Assembly: GCA_902495355.1 (NCBI GenBank)
Contig: CABUWV010000010.1
Coordinates: 1-64,000 of the forward strand
Reading direction: 5' to 3'
Source: an uncultured Collinsella sp.
Lineage (GTDB): Bacteria > Actinomycetota > Coriobacteriia > Coriobacteriales > Coriobacteriaceae
Length of the DNA stretch: 64,000 nucleotides
In this document: piece after piece, positions 25,853 to 34,505 of the stretch
Numbering within the stretch: position 1 is the stretch's first letter
Layout: the number at the start of each line of letters is the position of its first letter
Program-made: the position numbers and the translations under genes
The notes under the pieces: generated by a model
What the model was told of the DNA's origin: nothing
Databases searched by the model: none
The model's input: only the letters and a program-made list of their open reading frames with translations

Positions 25853-27730
25853 TTGCGCGTTGCATACCAAGACTGTTTTCATTTAATTGAGCCGCTGCTC
25901 GCCAAGGTCGAGAAGCCGAGCCGCTATATCGATCACGAGTGGGGTACGCTTTCCAAGGCCGATGCCGACTACCGTTGCTGCCTGATCTACCCGGATGTGT
26001 ACGAGGTTGGTCTGCCCAACCAGGGCATCGCCATCCTCTACAACATCCTTAACCAGGCCGAGGGCATCTCCTGCGAGCGCGGCTATGTGCCGTGGCCAGA
26101 TATGGGTGACGCCATGCGCGAGGCGGGCATTCCGCTGCTGTCGCTCGAGGGTGCAGCGCCGGTCGCTTCGTTTGATATCGTCGGTCTGCATGTGCCGCAC
26201 GAGATGGCGGTGACGAACTTCCTCGAGGCACTCGACCTCGCTGGTATTCCGCTGTTAGCGGCCGACCGAGGCGAAGACGACCCCATCATCATCGCCGGCG
26301 GTCCCTCGGTGTACAACCCCGAGCCGTACGCGGCCTTCTTCGATGCCGTCCTCATCGGTGAGGGAGAGGAATCGCTGCTCGAGACCTGCCAGCTGCATCG
26401 CCGCCTGCGTGACGAAGGAGTCCCGCGCGCGCAGATTGTCGAGCAGCTTGCATCCATTGCCGGCAACTACGTGCCGTCGCTCTATGAGGTGCGTCACGAC
26501 GTGCCCTGCTCGCCGCACGGCTACACCGTGCCGCGTGAGGGTAAGGATGCGCCGACTGTGGTCTACAAGCGCGTCGTCGAGGATTTCGGCGCCACGAATC
26601 CGCTGTCGCAGTCGTGCGTGCCCTATGCGCAGCTGGTTCACGACCGCCTGTCTATCGAGATCCTGCGCGGCTGTGCCCGCGGCTGTCGTTTTTGCCAGGC
26701 TGGCTTGACGTATCGCCCGGTGCGCGAGCGCTCGGCCGACCAGATCGTCTCGTCGGTGATTCAGGGTCTGGAAAAGACTGGCTATGACGAGGTGTCGCTG
26801 ACCTCGCTCTCCACGACCGACCACTCCTGCATTCGCGACGTGCTCGGCAGGCTCAACCGTCGCCTGGAGGATACGGGTATTCGCGTGTCTATTCCGTCGC
26901 AGCGCCTGGATTCGTTTGGCGTGGATATGGCCGAGTCGGTTGCCGGCGAAAAGAAGGGCGGCCTGACGTTCGCGCCCGAGGCCGGCAGCCAGCGCATGCG
27001 CGACATCATTAACAAAAACGTGACCGAGGAGGACCTGGACCGTGCGGCCAAGGCGGCCTTCGAGGCCGGCTGGAACCGCATGAAGCTCTACTTTATGATG
27101 GGCCTTCCCGGCGAGCGCGACGAGGACATCGTGGCCATCGCCAATCTGGCCGATCACGTGCTGGAGCTCGGTCGTTCCGTGGTGCCCAAGGCTCGTCGCG
27201 GCTCGATCTCGGTGTCCATCTCGGTCTCGGTCTTTATCCCCAAGGCTGCCACGCCGTTCCAGTGGTGCCCGCAGCTCGACTACGACGACGTCAAGCGTCG
27301 CCAGAAGCTGCTCATCACGAGCGTTCGCAACCGTGCCGTCCGCGTGCATTACCACGATGCCGAGACCTCGCTCATCGAGGCCGCGCTTTCCCGCGCCGGT
27401 CGTGACATGACGCCCGTCATCATCGATGCTTGGCGCTCGGGTTCTCGCTTTGACGCCTGGGTAGAGCATTTCTCGCTCGATAACTGGAAGGAAGCTGCTG
27501 CCAAAAACGGCATCGACCTCAATGAACTCGTGCACCTGCCCTACGAGTTGGATTGGCGTTTGCCGTGGGAGCATGTGAGCCCCGGCTGCACGCGCGGTTT
27601 CCTCGAGCGCGAGTACCGTCGCTCGCTCGAGGGCGTCACGACTCCCGACTGCACCCGTACGTCGTGCACCGGCTGCGGGATCTGCCCCACGCTCCACGCC
27701 AAGAATGTATTGATGGGTGATCGCGCATGA
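25853..27730 (+). CDS. Radical SAM protein with B12-binding-like N-terminus, TIGR03960 family
   Basis: 625 aa. The N-terminal third resembles a cobalamin-binding-like domain (YRCCLIYPDVYEVGLPNQGIAILYNIL). The central radical-SAM barrel has the 4Fe-4S motif RGCARGCRFCQAG (CxxxCxxC), then LTSLSTTDHS and GLTFAPEAGSQRMRDIINKN. The C-terminus carries a further cysteine cluster (TSCTGCGICPTLH). It belongs to the family usually found next to a DUF2344 partner and upstream of rplU. The substrate is unknown. TTG start with AGGGG 7 nt upstream; it overlaps the next gene by 4 nt. Confidence 0.88.
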   Translation: MRVAYQDCFHLIEPLLAKVEKPSRYIDHEWGTLSKADADYRCCLIYPDVYEVGLPNQGIAILYNILNQAEGISCERGYVPWPDMGDAMREAGIPLLSLEGAAPVASFDIVGLHVPHEMAVTNFLEALDLAGIPLLAADRGEDDPIIIAGGPSVYNPEPYAAFFDAVLIGEGEESLLETCQLHRRLRDEGVPRAQIVEQLASIAGNYVPSLYEVRHDVPCSPHGYTVPREGKDAPTVVYKRVVEDFGATNPLSQSCVPYAQLVHDRLSIEILRGCARGCRFCQAGLTYRPVRERSADQIVSSVIQGLEKTGYDEVSLTSLSTTDHSCIRDVLGRLNRRLEDTGIRVSIPSQRLDSFGVDMAESVAGEKKGGLTFAPEAGSQRMRDIINKNVTEEDLDRAAKAAFEAGWNRMKLYFMMGLPGERDEDIVAIANLADHVLELGRSVVPKARRGSISVSISVSVFIPKAATPFQWCPQLDYDDVKRRQKLLITSVRNRAVRVHYHDAETSLIEAALSRAGRDMTPVIIDAWRSGSRFDAWVEHFSLDNWKEAAAKNGIDLNELVHLPYELDWRLPWEHVSPGCTRGFLEREYRRSLEGVTTPDCTRTSCTGCGICPTLHAKNVLMGDRA

Positions 27731-28539
27731 GTGAGCGCCTGACCGACAACCCCACGCTCTTTAGACTTCGTGTTCGCTATGGCAAGCGCGATCGCCTTAA
27801 GTACCTGGGCCATCTCGAAGTGATCCATACCATTGAGCGCATCGTGCGCCGTGCGGGACTTCCCTATGCCGTCACGCAGGGCTTCTCCCCGCACATGCGC
27901 GTGGGCTTCTCTTCGGCGCTACCGGTGGGTACGTCGTCGACCTGCGAGTGGTATGACCTGTTTATGACCGAGTTCGTGGCGCTCGACGAGGCGTTTGAGC
28001 GCCTGGCTGCGGCGTCTCCGGCCGATCTGGCGCCCATCGAGGCGGCGTACATCGACGTGCGCACGCCGGCCTTGACGGCGCAGCTCACGCGCCTGTCGTA
28101 TCGCATCGATCTGCACTTGGATCCCGAGGCGCCCGTAAGCGCCGACGAGGTGCGTCGTGCGATCGACACGCTGCGCGCGGACCATGGCATCGACTACGCA
28201 CGCGGCAAAAAGAGCAAGCGCTTGGATTTGGATCACACGCTCGTGGGCTATGAACTCACGGCGGGGGAGCGCCCGGACCATTTAGTGCTCATGCTCGACA
28301 CCCATGCCGACAACGAGGGCTCCATGCGTCCGGAAATTTTGCTTTCTGCTGCTGATGTTTTGTTGCAGGGCTTGACCCCGGGCGTGGATGCACCTATTGT
28401 TTCCACCGGTATGCAAGACCTCGTGACCATCTGCTCCTACGATGTCGAGCGTCAGAATCAAGCATGCGAGGACGACGAGGGCCGACTCGTCAGCCCCATA
28501 CCTGTGCGAACTTGTGGATTTGCTCCACATACTCGTTGA
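27727..28539 (+). CDS. DUF2344 / TIGR03936 protein, partner of the radical SAM enzyme
   Basis: 270 aa. It begins with RLRVRYGKRDRLKYLGHLEVIHTIERIVRRAGLPYAVTQGFSPHMR, the hallmark start of the TIGR03936 family. In other bacteria this domain is fused to, or adjacent to, the TIGR03960 radical SAM protein; here it overlaps it by 4 nt (ATGA). The two probably form a complex. The reaction is unknown; RNA or ribosome modification has been suggested by context only. The stop codon overlaps the -35 of the rplU promoter. Confidence 0.85.
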   Translation: MSERLTDNPTLFRLRVRYGKRDRLKYLGHLEVIHTIERIVRRAGLPYAVTQGFSPHMRVGFSSALPVGTSSTCEWYDLFMTEFVALDEAFERLAAASPADLAPIEAAYIDVRTPALTAQLTRLSYRIDLHLDPEAPVSADEVRRAIDTLRADHGIDYARGKKSKRLDLDHTLVGYELTAGERPDHLVLMLDTHADNEGSMRPEILLSAADVLLQGLTPGVDAPIVSTGMQDLVTICSYDVERQNQACEDDEGRLVSPIPVRTCGFAPHTR

Positions 28540-28564
28540 CGGGGGTATTTTCGCCTGCTACTAT
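28536..28564 (+). promoter_or_regulatory. Promoter of rplU-rpmA
   Basis: -35 TTGACG (28536-28541), 17-bp spacer, -10 TACTAT (28559-28564). The -35 overlaps the end of the previous gene. The untranslated leader is about 35 nt. Confidence 0.7.
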
Positions 28565-28606
28565 ATTCGGCTGTTGCACTAACTGATGCATGAAGGGCAA
28601 GTAAAC

Positions 28607-28981
28607 ATGTACGCAATCGTTAACACGGGCGGCAAGCAGTACAAGGTCGCCACCGACGATGTCATCACCGTCGAGAAGATCGAGGGCAATGAGGGCGACA
28701 AGGTCACCCTGCCGGTTATCTTCCTCAACGATGGTAAGAAGATTGTCACCGATCCCGACAAGCTGGCCAAGGCCAAGGTTACCGCTCAGATCGTTGAGCA
28801 GTTCAAGGGCGAGAAGCAGCTGGTCTTCAAGTTCCACAAGCGTAAGCGCTATCGTCGTCTGAAGGGTCATCGTCAGCAGCTCACCAAGCTGAAGATCGTG
28901 AAGGTCCAGGCTACGTCCCGCGCCAAGAAGGCTGTCAAGGCAGAGGCCGAGGCTGTTGCCGAGGCTCCCGTCGCCGAGTAG
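28607..28981 (+). CDS. rplU: 50S ribosomal protein L21
   Basis: 124 aa. MYAIVNTGGKQYKVA and the basic KFHKRKRYRRLKGHRQQLTKLKI are diagnostic. The usual protein ends near residue 103; here about 20 extra residues rich in Ala, Glu, Lys and Val follow, a tail seen also on S16 in this window. Start at ATG 28607 with AAGGGC upstream; the frame extends 7 codons further without a family match. Confidence 0.95.
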   Translation: MYAIVNTGGKQYKVATDDVITVEKIEGNEGDKVTLPVIFLNDGKKIVTDPDKLAKAKVTAQIVEQFKGEKQLVFKFHKRKRYRRLKGHRQQLTKLKIVKVQATSRAKKAVKAEAEAVAEAPVAE

Positions 28982-29014
28982 ATTACACTCGTAACGAAAG
29001 AGTAGGTATACACA

Positions 29015-29272
29015 ATGGCACACAAAAAAGGACTCGGTTCCTCCCGTAATGGCCGTGACTCCCGCGGTCAGCGCCTTGGCACGAAGCGCTATGCCGGCCA
29101 GACGGTAACCACGGGCACGATTCTCGTCCGTCAGCACGGCACGCACATCCACCCGGGTGAGAACGTTGGCCGTGGTAAGGACGACACGCTGTTCGCGCTG
29201 GTCGACGGTACCGTTGAGTTCCACAAGGGTATCAAGCACAGGGTCAGCGTACGCCCGCTCGCGAACGCGTAA
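29015..29272 (+). CDS. rpmA: 50S ribosomal protein L27
   Basis: 85 aa, MAHKKGLGSSRNGRDSRGQRLG at the N-terminus, which reaches the peptidyl-transferase centre. There is no Firmicutes-type cleavable N-terminal extension, so no processing protease is needed. It is 33 nt after rplU. Confidence 0.96.
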   Translation: MAHKKGLGSSRNGRDSRGQRLGTKRYAGQTVTTGTILVRQHGTHIHPGENVGRGKDDTLFALVDGTVEFHKGIKHRVSVRPLANA

Positions 29273-29297
29273 TTCACCCTTCATAGAGCACATATGT

Positions 29298-29340
29298 GGG
29301 AGGCACTTGAGTTTTAGGATTCAAGGGTCTCCCTCTTTTT
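29298..29340 (+). terminator. Terminator between rpmA and obgE
   Basis: GGGAGGCACTTGA pairs with TCAAGGGTCTCCC (one mismatch, one G-U) and is followed by TCTTTTT. It separates the two ribosomal protein genes from obgE, probably partially, since no strong promoter is visible before obgE. Confidence 0.7.
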
Positions 29341-29356
29341 GTAGGAGGCGATTCTG

Positions 29357-30823
29357 TTGTCACAGTTCACCGATATCAGCCGCATTAACGTGTGCGGCGG
29401 CGACGGCGGAGCCGGATGCATGTCGTTTAGGCGCGAGGCATTTGTCCCCAAGGGCGGCCCCGATGGCGGCGACGGCGGTCGTGGCGGCAACGTCGTCATC
29501 CAGGCCGATGCTCAGCTGTCTTCGCTGATCGATTACCGCTTTAAGCATCACTTCCGCGCCGAGCGCGGCACGCACGGGCAGGGCGCCCGTCGTAACGGCA
29601 AGAGCGGCGAGGACCTGATTCTCAAGGTCCCTATGGGTACCGTGGTGCGCGAGCTCGACCCCGAGACGCAGACCCCGATGTTCGAGATTGCCGATCTGGT
29701 GCACGATGGCGAGCGCGTTGTCGTGGCTCCTGGTGGCGCCGGCGGCCTGGGCAACACGCACTTTGTGACGTCGGTGCGCCGCGCGCCCGCTTTCGCTCAG
29801 CTGGGCGAGCCGGCCGAGGAACACTGGATCGAGCTCGAGATGAAGCTTATGGCCGATGCCGCGCTCGTGGGCTTCCCCTCGGTGGGTAAGTCATCGCTCA
29901 TCGCTCGCATGAGTGCCGCCCGTCCCAAGATCGCGGACTACCCGTTTACCACGCTCGTGCCGAACCTCGGCATGGTGCGTGCCGGCGAATATTCTTACGT
30001 CGTTGCCGACGTTCCCGGTTTGATCGAGGGCGCGAGCGAGGGCAAGGGCCTGGGTCACCAGTTCCTGCGCCACATTGAGCGTACGGCCTTGATCATGCAC
30101 GTCGTCGACATGACGGGCGGTTTTGAGGATCGCGATCCGGTTGAGGACTATCGCATCATCAACCGCGAGCTCGAGCAGTATGGCGCCGAGCTTTCGGAGC
30201 GTCCGCAGATCGTCGTTGCCAACAAGTGCGACGCGCCGGGCACGGCCGACAAGATTGCCGACCTCAAGCGCGCAGCGCTCGACGATGGACATATGTTCTT
30301 TGCCGTGTCTGCTGTTACGGGCGCCGGCCTCAACACGCTGATGCTTGCCGTGGGCGAGCAGGTGGCTAAGCTGCGCGCCGAGCTGTCGGTCTCCGATGAG
30401 CCGGTCGTTCTGCGCGACGATGAGTGGGAGCGCCGTCGCCTGCAGCGTGAGAAGCGTTTCCGCATTGTCCAGGAGGAGCCCGGTGCCTTCCGCGTGGTCG
30501 GTCGTGCCATCGAGCGCATGGTCATCCAGACCGACTGGGAAAATGAGGAAGCCGTCATTTACCTGCAGCATAAGTTTGCGCGTATGGGTGTTGACGACGC
30601 GCTCGAGAAGGCCGGTTGCCGTGCGGGCGACGAGGTCCGCATTTGCCAGCGCGCCTTTGACTTTGAGGGCGCTGAGGACTTCTCGGAGTACGAAGAGCTC
30701 GAGGATGCTGACGAGGACGTTGCCGTTGAAGCCATTGACGTGGCCGATGCTGCGGATGAGAGCGTCGAGGTTGTCGATGCGGCGGATGCCGCGGACGATG
30801 CCGAGACCTCGGAGGGCGAGTAG
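29357..30823 (+). CDS. obgE: Obg-family GTPase, ribosome assembly
   Basis: 488 aa. The Gly-rich Obg fold occupies residues about 1-158 (GDGGAGCMSFRREAFVPKGGPDGGDGG). The G domain has GFPSVGKSS (G1), DVPGLIEGA (G3) and NKCD (G4). A C-terminal OCT domain (about 345-425) ends in an acidic tail of 50 residues rich in Asp, Glu, Ala and Val. It acts in 50S maturation and stress signalling. TTG 29357 has AGGAGG 8 nt upstream. Confidence 0.95.
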   Translation: MSQFTDISRINVCGGDGGAGCMSFRREAFVPKGGPDGGDGGRGGNVVIQADAQLSSLIDYRFKHHFRAERGTHGQGARRNGKSGEDLILKVPMGTVVRELDPETQTPMFEIADLVHDGERVVVAPGGAGGLGNTHFVTSVRRAPAFAQLGEPAEEHWIELEMKLMADAALVGFPSVGKSSLIARMSAARPKIADYPFTTLVPNLGMVRAGEYSYVVADVPGLIEGASEGKGLGHQFLRHIERTALIMHVVDMTGGFEDRDPVEDYRIINRELEQYGAELSERPQIVVANKCDAPGTADKIADLKRAALDDGHMFFAVSAVTGAGLNTLMLAVGEQVAKLRAELSVSDEPVVLRDDEWERRRLQREKRFRIVQEEPGAFRVVGRAIERMVIQTDWENEEAVIYLQHKFARMGVDDALEKAGCRAGDEVRICQRAFDFEGAEDFSEYEELEDADEDVAVEAIDVADAADESVEVVDAADAADDAETSEGE

Positions 30824-30826
30824 GCC

Positions 30827-31504
30827 ATGTCGCTGCGCGGTGGAATCGGTCTGCCCGAGCTTCCTCTAGAGGACGGGCAGGAGTTTAGGCTCGGCATTAT
30901 GGGTGGCACCTTTGATCCCATCCATTACGGGCACCTGGTGACCGCCGAGCAGGCGCGCGAGTCGCTCGACTTGGATGCTGTGCTCTTTATGCCGGCGGGC
31001 TCTCCTGCCTTTAAGCTTGACAAGCCGGTGACGCCTGCCGAGGACCGTTATGCTATGACGGTCCTCGCCACCGCCGCGAACCCGGCCTTTTTGGCGAGCC
31101 GGTTCGAGATCGACCGCCCGGGCGTAACCTATACGGCCGATACGCTTCATGCCCTTCGCGACTTTTACCCGCCGCAGGTAAAGCTCTACTTTATTACGGG
31201 CGCCGACGCGATTATCGATATCGTGACCTGGCATGATGCCGAACGAATCGCTGAGCTTGCTACCTTTATTGCGGCGACGCGACCGGGCTTTGATATCGAT
31301 ACGGCGCGTGCCCGAATCAAAGAGTCGGGGCTGCCGTTCGACGTGCGCTATATTCAGATTCCGGCGCTGGCGATCAGCTCGACGAACATTCGTAAGCGAG
31401 TTGCCCGCGGCATGAGCGTGCGCTATCTTACGAGCGAGTCCGTGCTCGGCTACATTCGCAAACGCAGACTATATGCCGATTTGAGCCAAGAAGATTTTGA
31501 GTGA
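30827..31504 (+). CDS. nadD: Nicotinate-nucleotide adenylyltransferase
   Basis: 225 aa. It makes deamido-NAD from nicotinate mononucleotide and ATP. GIMGGTFDPIHYGHL is the nucleotidyltransferase (T/H)xGH region and ISSTNIRKRV the second ATP motif. The first 20 residues precede the usual start of the fold. Gene order obgE-nadD-yqeK-rsfS is widespread in Gram-positive bacteria. Confidence 0.94.
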   Translation: MSLRGGIGLPELPLEDGQEFRLGIMGGTFDPIHYGHLVTAEQARESLDLDAVLFMPAGSPAFKLDKPVTPAEDRYAMTVLATAANPAFLASRFEIDRPGVTYTADTLHALRDFYPPQVKLYFITGADAIIDIVTWHDAERIAELATFIAATRPGFDIDTARARIKESGLPFDVRYIQIPALAISSTNIRKRVARGMSVRYLTSESVLGYIRKRRLYADLSQEDFE

Positions 31505-31517
31505 TGGGGGGTCTACG

Positions 31518-32126
31518 TTGTCGGTAGAGGATCAGTTTGAGGGCGATGAACGCGCGCTGCTCAAGCGCATTCAAGAGCTGCTCGATGTTCGCATGAAGGA
31601 TAAGCGCAAGCGCTATGTGCATTCGCTGGGTGTTGCCGAGACCGCACTTCATCTGGCCGAGGTCTACGGCGTTGACCGCTTTGATGCCGCTGCCGCCGGC
31701 CTGATCCATGACTGGGACAAAGTGCTCTCCGACGACGAGCTCGTGGCCCGCGCGCTTCACTATGGCATCAAGGTTGCCGGTTCTCCTTCTGCCGCGACGC
31801 CGCTTTTGCATGGCCCTGTTGCCGCCTATGAGCTTCCGCAGCTTTTTCCCGAGCTGTCGCCGGCCGTTTTCCAGGCTGTCGACCGTCACACCGTGGGTGC
31901 CTGCGACATGACGCCGCTCGATATGGTGGTCTTTGTGGCCGATGCCATCGAGCCCAACCGCCACGGCGACTATGCGCATGCGCTGCGCAAGATGGTGGGG
32001 GAGTCGACGCTCGATGAGTTGTTCTTCTCCTGTTTTGCGCAGGGTCTGGTCTATGTGATCCAGTCCGGGCGCTATCTTTATCCCACGGCTATTACGATTT
32101 ACAACCATTACGCCCAGCTGCGCTAG
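31518..32126 (+). CDS. yqeK: HD-domain phosphohydrolase, YqeK family
   Basis: 202 aa. HD metal ligands are in RYVHSLGVAETA, LIHDWDK and DRHTVG. Characterised YqeK proteins hydrolyse Ap4A symmetrically, so this is the likely activity. I start it at TTG 31518 with GGGGGG 6 nt upstream. An alternative TTG at 31497 would overlap nadD. Confidence 0.88.
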   Translation: MSVEDQFEGDERALLKRIQELLDVRMKDKRKRYVHSLGVAETALHLAEVYGVDRFDAAAAGLIHDWDKVLSDDELVARALHYGIKVAGSPSAATPLLHGPVAAYELPQLFPELSPAVFQAVDRHTVGACDMTPLDMVVFVADAIEPNRHGDYAHALRKMVGESTLDELFFSCFAQGLVYVIQSGRYLYPTAITIYNHYAQLR

Positions 32127-32153
32127 CTCGGGCTGTCTAGAAAGAGGTATTCC

Positions 32154-32609
32154 ATGGCCGACGAGACCATGACCGACGAGCAGATTCTTGAAGGCGTGGA
32201 GCACAAGAGCTTCGCCGCCACGTCCGACCGCACTGCCGCCTCGCTGTCCGCGAGCGGTGTCGCCGCCGAGGATGTCGCCCGCGCCGCCGCGCAGGCCGCC
32301 TACGACAAGAAGGGCGAGGACGTTCAGGTGCTCGACCTGACCGAGCTTTCCGATGTGTGCGACTACTTTGTGCTTGCCACCGGTGCCAACAACCGCCAGG
32401 TCGATTCAATTGTCGACGAGATCGAGGAGAAGGTCGCCGAGGCTTGCGGCGAGCATCCGTTCTCCATCGAGGGCCGCGAGCAGAAGACTTGGATGCTCAT
32501 GGACTACGGTTCGGTTGTCGTCCACGTCTTCACTCCCGAAGCCCGCGACTTCTACCGCCTCGAGAAACTCTGGGGAGACGCCCCCCAGCTCCCCCTCAAT
32601 CTCCTCTAG
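32154..32609 (+). CDS. rsfS: Ribosomal silencing factor
   Basis: 151 aa. DYFVLATGANNRQVDSIVDEIEE and WMLMDYGSVVVHVFTPEARDFYRLEKLWGDA are the Iojap/RsfS signatures. It binds L14 and blocks subunit joining in starvation. About 40 residues precede the usual domain start. AAAGAGG lies 8 nt before the ATG. The stop codon overlaps the edge of a REP-like palindrome. Confidence 0.94.
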   Translation: MADETMTDEQILEGVEHKSFAATSDRTAASLSASGVAAEDVARAAAQAAYDKKGEDVQVLDLTELSDVCDYFVLATGANNRQVDSIVDEIEEKVAEACGEHPFSIEGREQKTWMLMDYGSVVVHVFTPEARDFYRLEKLWGDAPQLPLNLL

Positions 32610-32637
32610 TAGCTCATTTGAGACGGGGTTTAGCTAC
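32609..32637 (+). repeat. Single REP-like hairpin, GAGACGGGG core
   Basis: GTAGCT at one end and AGCTAC at the other enclose CATTTGAGACGGGGTTT. It shares the outer arm (GTAG-Y-Y-A) and the core (ATTTGRGACGGGG) with the 6888-7015 element but occurs alone. It begins at the rsfS stop codon. Confidence 0.6.
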
Positions 32638-32650
32638 CCTCACGCATATC

Positions 32651-32693
32651 GCCGGGCAGTTGCGGTTTTCCGCAGCTACCCGGCTTTCTTTTT
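32651..32693 (+). terminator. Terminator of the obgE-rsfS unit
   Basis: GCCGGGCAGTTGCGG pairs with CCGCAGCTACCCGGC (one mismatch, one G-U) around a TTTT loop and is followed by TTTCTTTTT. It lies between rsfS and the convergent dinB. Confidence 0.85.
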
Positions 32694-32705
32694 GCCCAAA
32701 GGCGG

Positions 32706-33959
32706 TTAATCGTTGAAGCGGGATTGGCGGCCGAAGGAAAGGGCGGTGTCGCCGAATTTGTCTCGGACGGCGTCGATGGCGACGGAGAGGTCGCGGCGGT
32801 CGCTGGATTGGGCTCCGCGGTCATCGATCTCGCAGAACAGGTCGGTCTGGATGCCGCCTTGGTGGTCGAAGTCGCTCATGCCGATGCCCGCTAAGCGAAC
32901 ATGCATGCCTTCCTGCCAGATGTTGTCGAGCAGTTCGAGTGCAACCGCCACGAAGATGTTCTCATCGTCGGTCGGATGAGGCAGCCGGCGCTGTGCCGTA
33001 CGCCCGCTGCCATACGAATACTTAAGCTTGAGCGTTACCGTGGCACCCGTCAGCCCCTGACGGCGCAGACGGCGCCCCACTGACTCTCCCAACAGAGCAA
33101 TCGCTGCCTCAATATCCCCACGCTCAGTCAAATCTTTCGCAAAGGTGCGTTCATTGCTGACCGACTTGACCTCGCGCTCTTCATCGAGGCTCGTGACTTC
33201 AGAGATTTCGAGTCCCAGCGCACGCTGACGCATGCGCACGCCGTTGACGCCAAAAATAGAGGCCAAGGTGGATTCCGGTGCACGTGATAGCTCGCCGAGG
33301 GTGTAGATGCGCATGCGGCGCAGTCGCTCCTCGGCCGAGCGCCCGATGCCGCTCATGGCAGACACTGGTAGCGCGGCCAAAAAGCGCTGTTCCGTCCCGG
33401 GGCGCACGATGGTCAGCCCAAACGGCTTATCCCGCTCGCTTGCGATCTTTGCGACCGTCTTGTTGCAGCCCACGCCAATGGAGCAGGTCACTCCCAGCGC
33501 TGCCACGCGGTCGCTTATACGCCGCGCAACCAGCAGCGGGTCTTCGGGCGCAAAGCGACCCGGTGTGATATCGATAAAGGCTTCGTCGATGGATACGCGC
33601 TCCACGCGCGGCGTCTCGTCGGCGAGAATCGCCATGACCTGCGCGCTCACCTCGCGGTAGCGATCAAAATGCCCATGCGTCCAAATGGCCTGCGGGCACA
33701 GGCTCCGTGCCTCGGCCGAGGCCATGGCAGAGTGCACGCCAAAGCGACGCGCCTCATACGAACACGTGGACACGACGCCACGCGAATCGGCGTCTCCGCC
33801 CACGATGAGCGGCTTTCCGCGCCATTCGGGATGATCGAGCATCTCCACGCTCGCAAAAAACGCATCAAGGTCCATCAGACCCACCGCCGGACCCGTCCAG
33901 GGAGGCGGCGTGACGCCCATGGCATCCTCATAACCGTATGTATGTTCGCGTCTTTCCAT
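32706..33959 (-). CDS. dinB: DNA polymerase IV (Y-family, DinB)
   Basis: 417 aa translesion polymerase. The catalytic carboxylates lie in MDLDAFFASVE (about residues 29-39) and RVSIDEAFIDI. SIGVGCNKTVAKIAS and SGIGRSAEERLRRM (HhH) follow, then the little-finger domain. A beta-clamp peptide, QTDLF, is present near residue 373, so the enzyme can be loaded at forks. No convincing LexA box was seen upstream. The gene is monocistronic and divergent from rpsP. Confidence 0.94.
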   Translation of the reverse strand: MERREHTYGYEDAMGVTPPPWTGPAVGLMDLDAFFASVEMLDHPEWRGKPLIVGGDADSRGVVSTCSYEARRFGVHSAMASAEARSLCPQAIWTHGHFDRYREVSAQVMAILADETPRVERVSIDEAFIDITPGRFAPEDPLLVARRISDRVAALGVTCSIGVGCNKTVAKIASERDKPFGLTIVRPGTEQRFLAALPVSAMSGIGRSAEERLRRMRIYTLGELSRAPESTLASIFGVNGVRMRQRALGLEISEVTSLDEEREVKSVSNERTFAKDLTERGDIEAAIALLGESVGRRLRRQGLTGATVTLKLKYSYGSGRTAQRRLPHPTDDENIFVAVALELLDNIWQEGMHVRLAGIGMSDFDHQGGIQTDLFCEIDDRGAQSSDRRDLSVAIDAVRDKFGDTALSFGRQSRFND

Positions 33960-34075
33960 GTCATGAGTATACCGCGCAGCTCATGTGGGGTGCGTGTATG
34001 TGCTTGCAAATCCCGAATTCTTGTCTAAGATATGGATTTGCCCTCGACTACACCGAAGAAGTTGGTCTCACGGAC

Positions 34076-34104
34076 TTCACCTGCCCGCGTCGATGGCGTA
34101 TTAT
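34076..34104 (+). promoter_or_regulatory. Candidate promoter of the rpsP operon
   Basis: -35 TTCACC (34076-34081), 17-bp spacer, -10 TATTAT (34099-34104), about 57 nt before the rpsP start. A second candidate upstream is TTGCAA (34004-34009) with TAAGAT (34026-34031), 16-bp spacer. Confidence 0.5.
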
Positions 34105-34160
34105 GTTCAACTGTTTGTTTGTAGTTGCAGCCTAAAGCTGCTTGGTTGGAGGAGTTTCCT

Positions 34161-34502
34161 TTGGCAGTCAAGATTCGCCTTGCTCGTCACGGCGCTAAGA
34201 AGCGTCCGTACTACCGTGTCGTCGTCGCCGATTCCCGCGCCCCGCGTGACGGTCGTATCATCGAGGAGGTTGGCCGCTACAACCCGATGACCGCCCCCAA
34301 GACCATCAACCTTGACCTCGAGAAGATCGCCGACTGGCAGTCCAAGGGCGCTCAGCTCACCGACGCCGTCGCCGCTCTGGTCAAGGCCGCCAACGAGGGC
34401 GAGAAGACCGAGACCGTCGTCAAGAAGTCCAAGAAGCAGCTCGCCAAAGAGGCCGAGGCCGCTAAGGCTGCCGCTGAGGCCGCTGAGGGCGCCGAGGAGT
34501 AA
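34161..34502 (+). CDS. rpsP: 30S ribosomal protein S16
   Basis: 113 aa. AVKIRLARHGAKKRPYYRVVVADSR and GRIIEEVGRYNPM are diagnostic. The last 30 residues are a Lys/Ala/Glu tail beyond the usual fold. TTG 34161 is the start: GGAGGAG is 6 nt upstream and it begins the family domain. The frame runs 12 codons further up with no homology. Confidence 0.95.
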   Translation: MAVKIRLARHGAKKRPYYRVVVADSRAPRDGRIIEEVGRYNPMTAPKTINLDLEKIADWQSKGAQLTDAVAALVKAANEGEKTETVVKKSKKQLAKEAEAAKAAAEAAEGAEE

Positions 34503-34505
34503 ATC

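Noticed and set aside
33920..34000. A possible SOS (LexA) box at the dinB start, around CGAACATACATACGGTT
   Set aside because: The half-sites do not have the spacing or symmetry of known actinobacterial or Firmicutes LexA boxes, and it lies inside the coding sequence.
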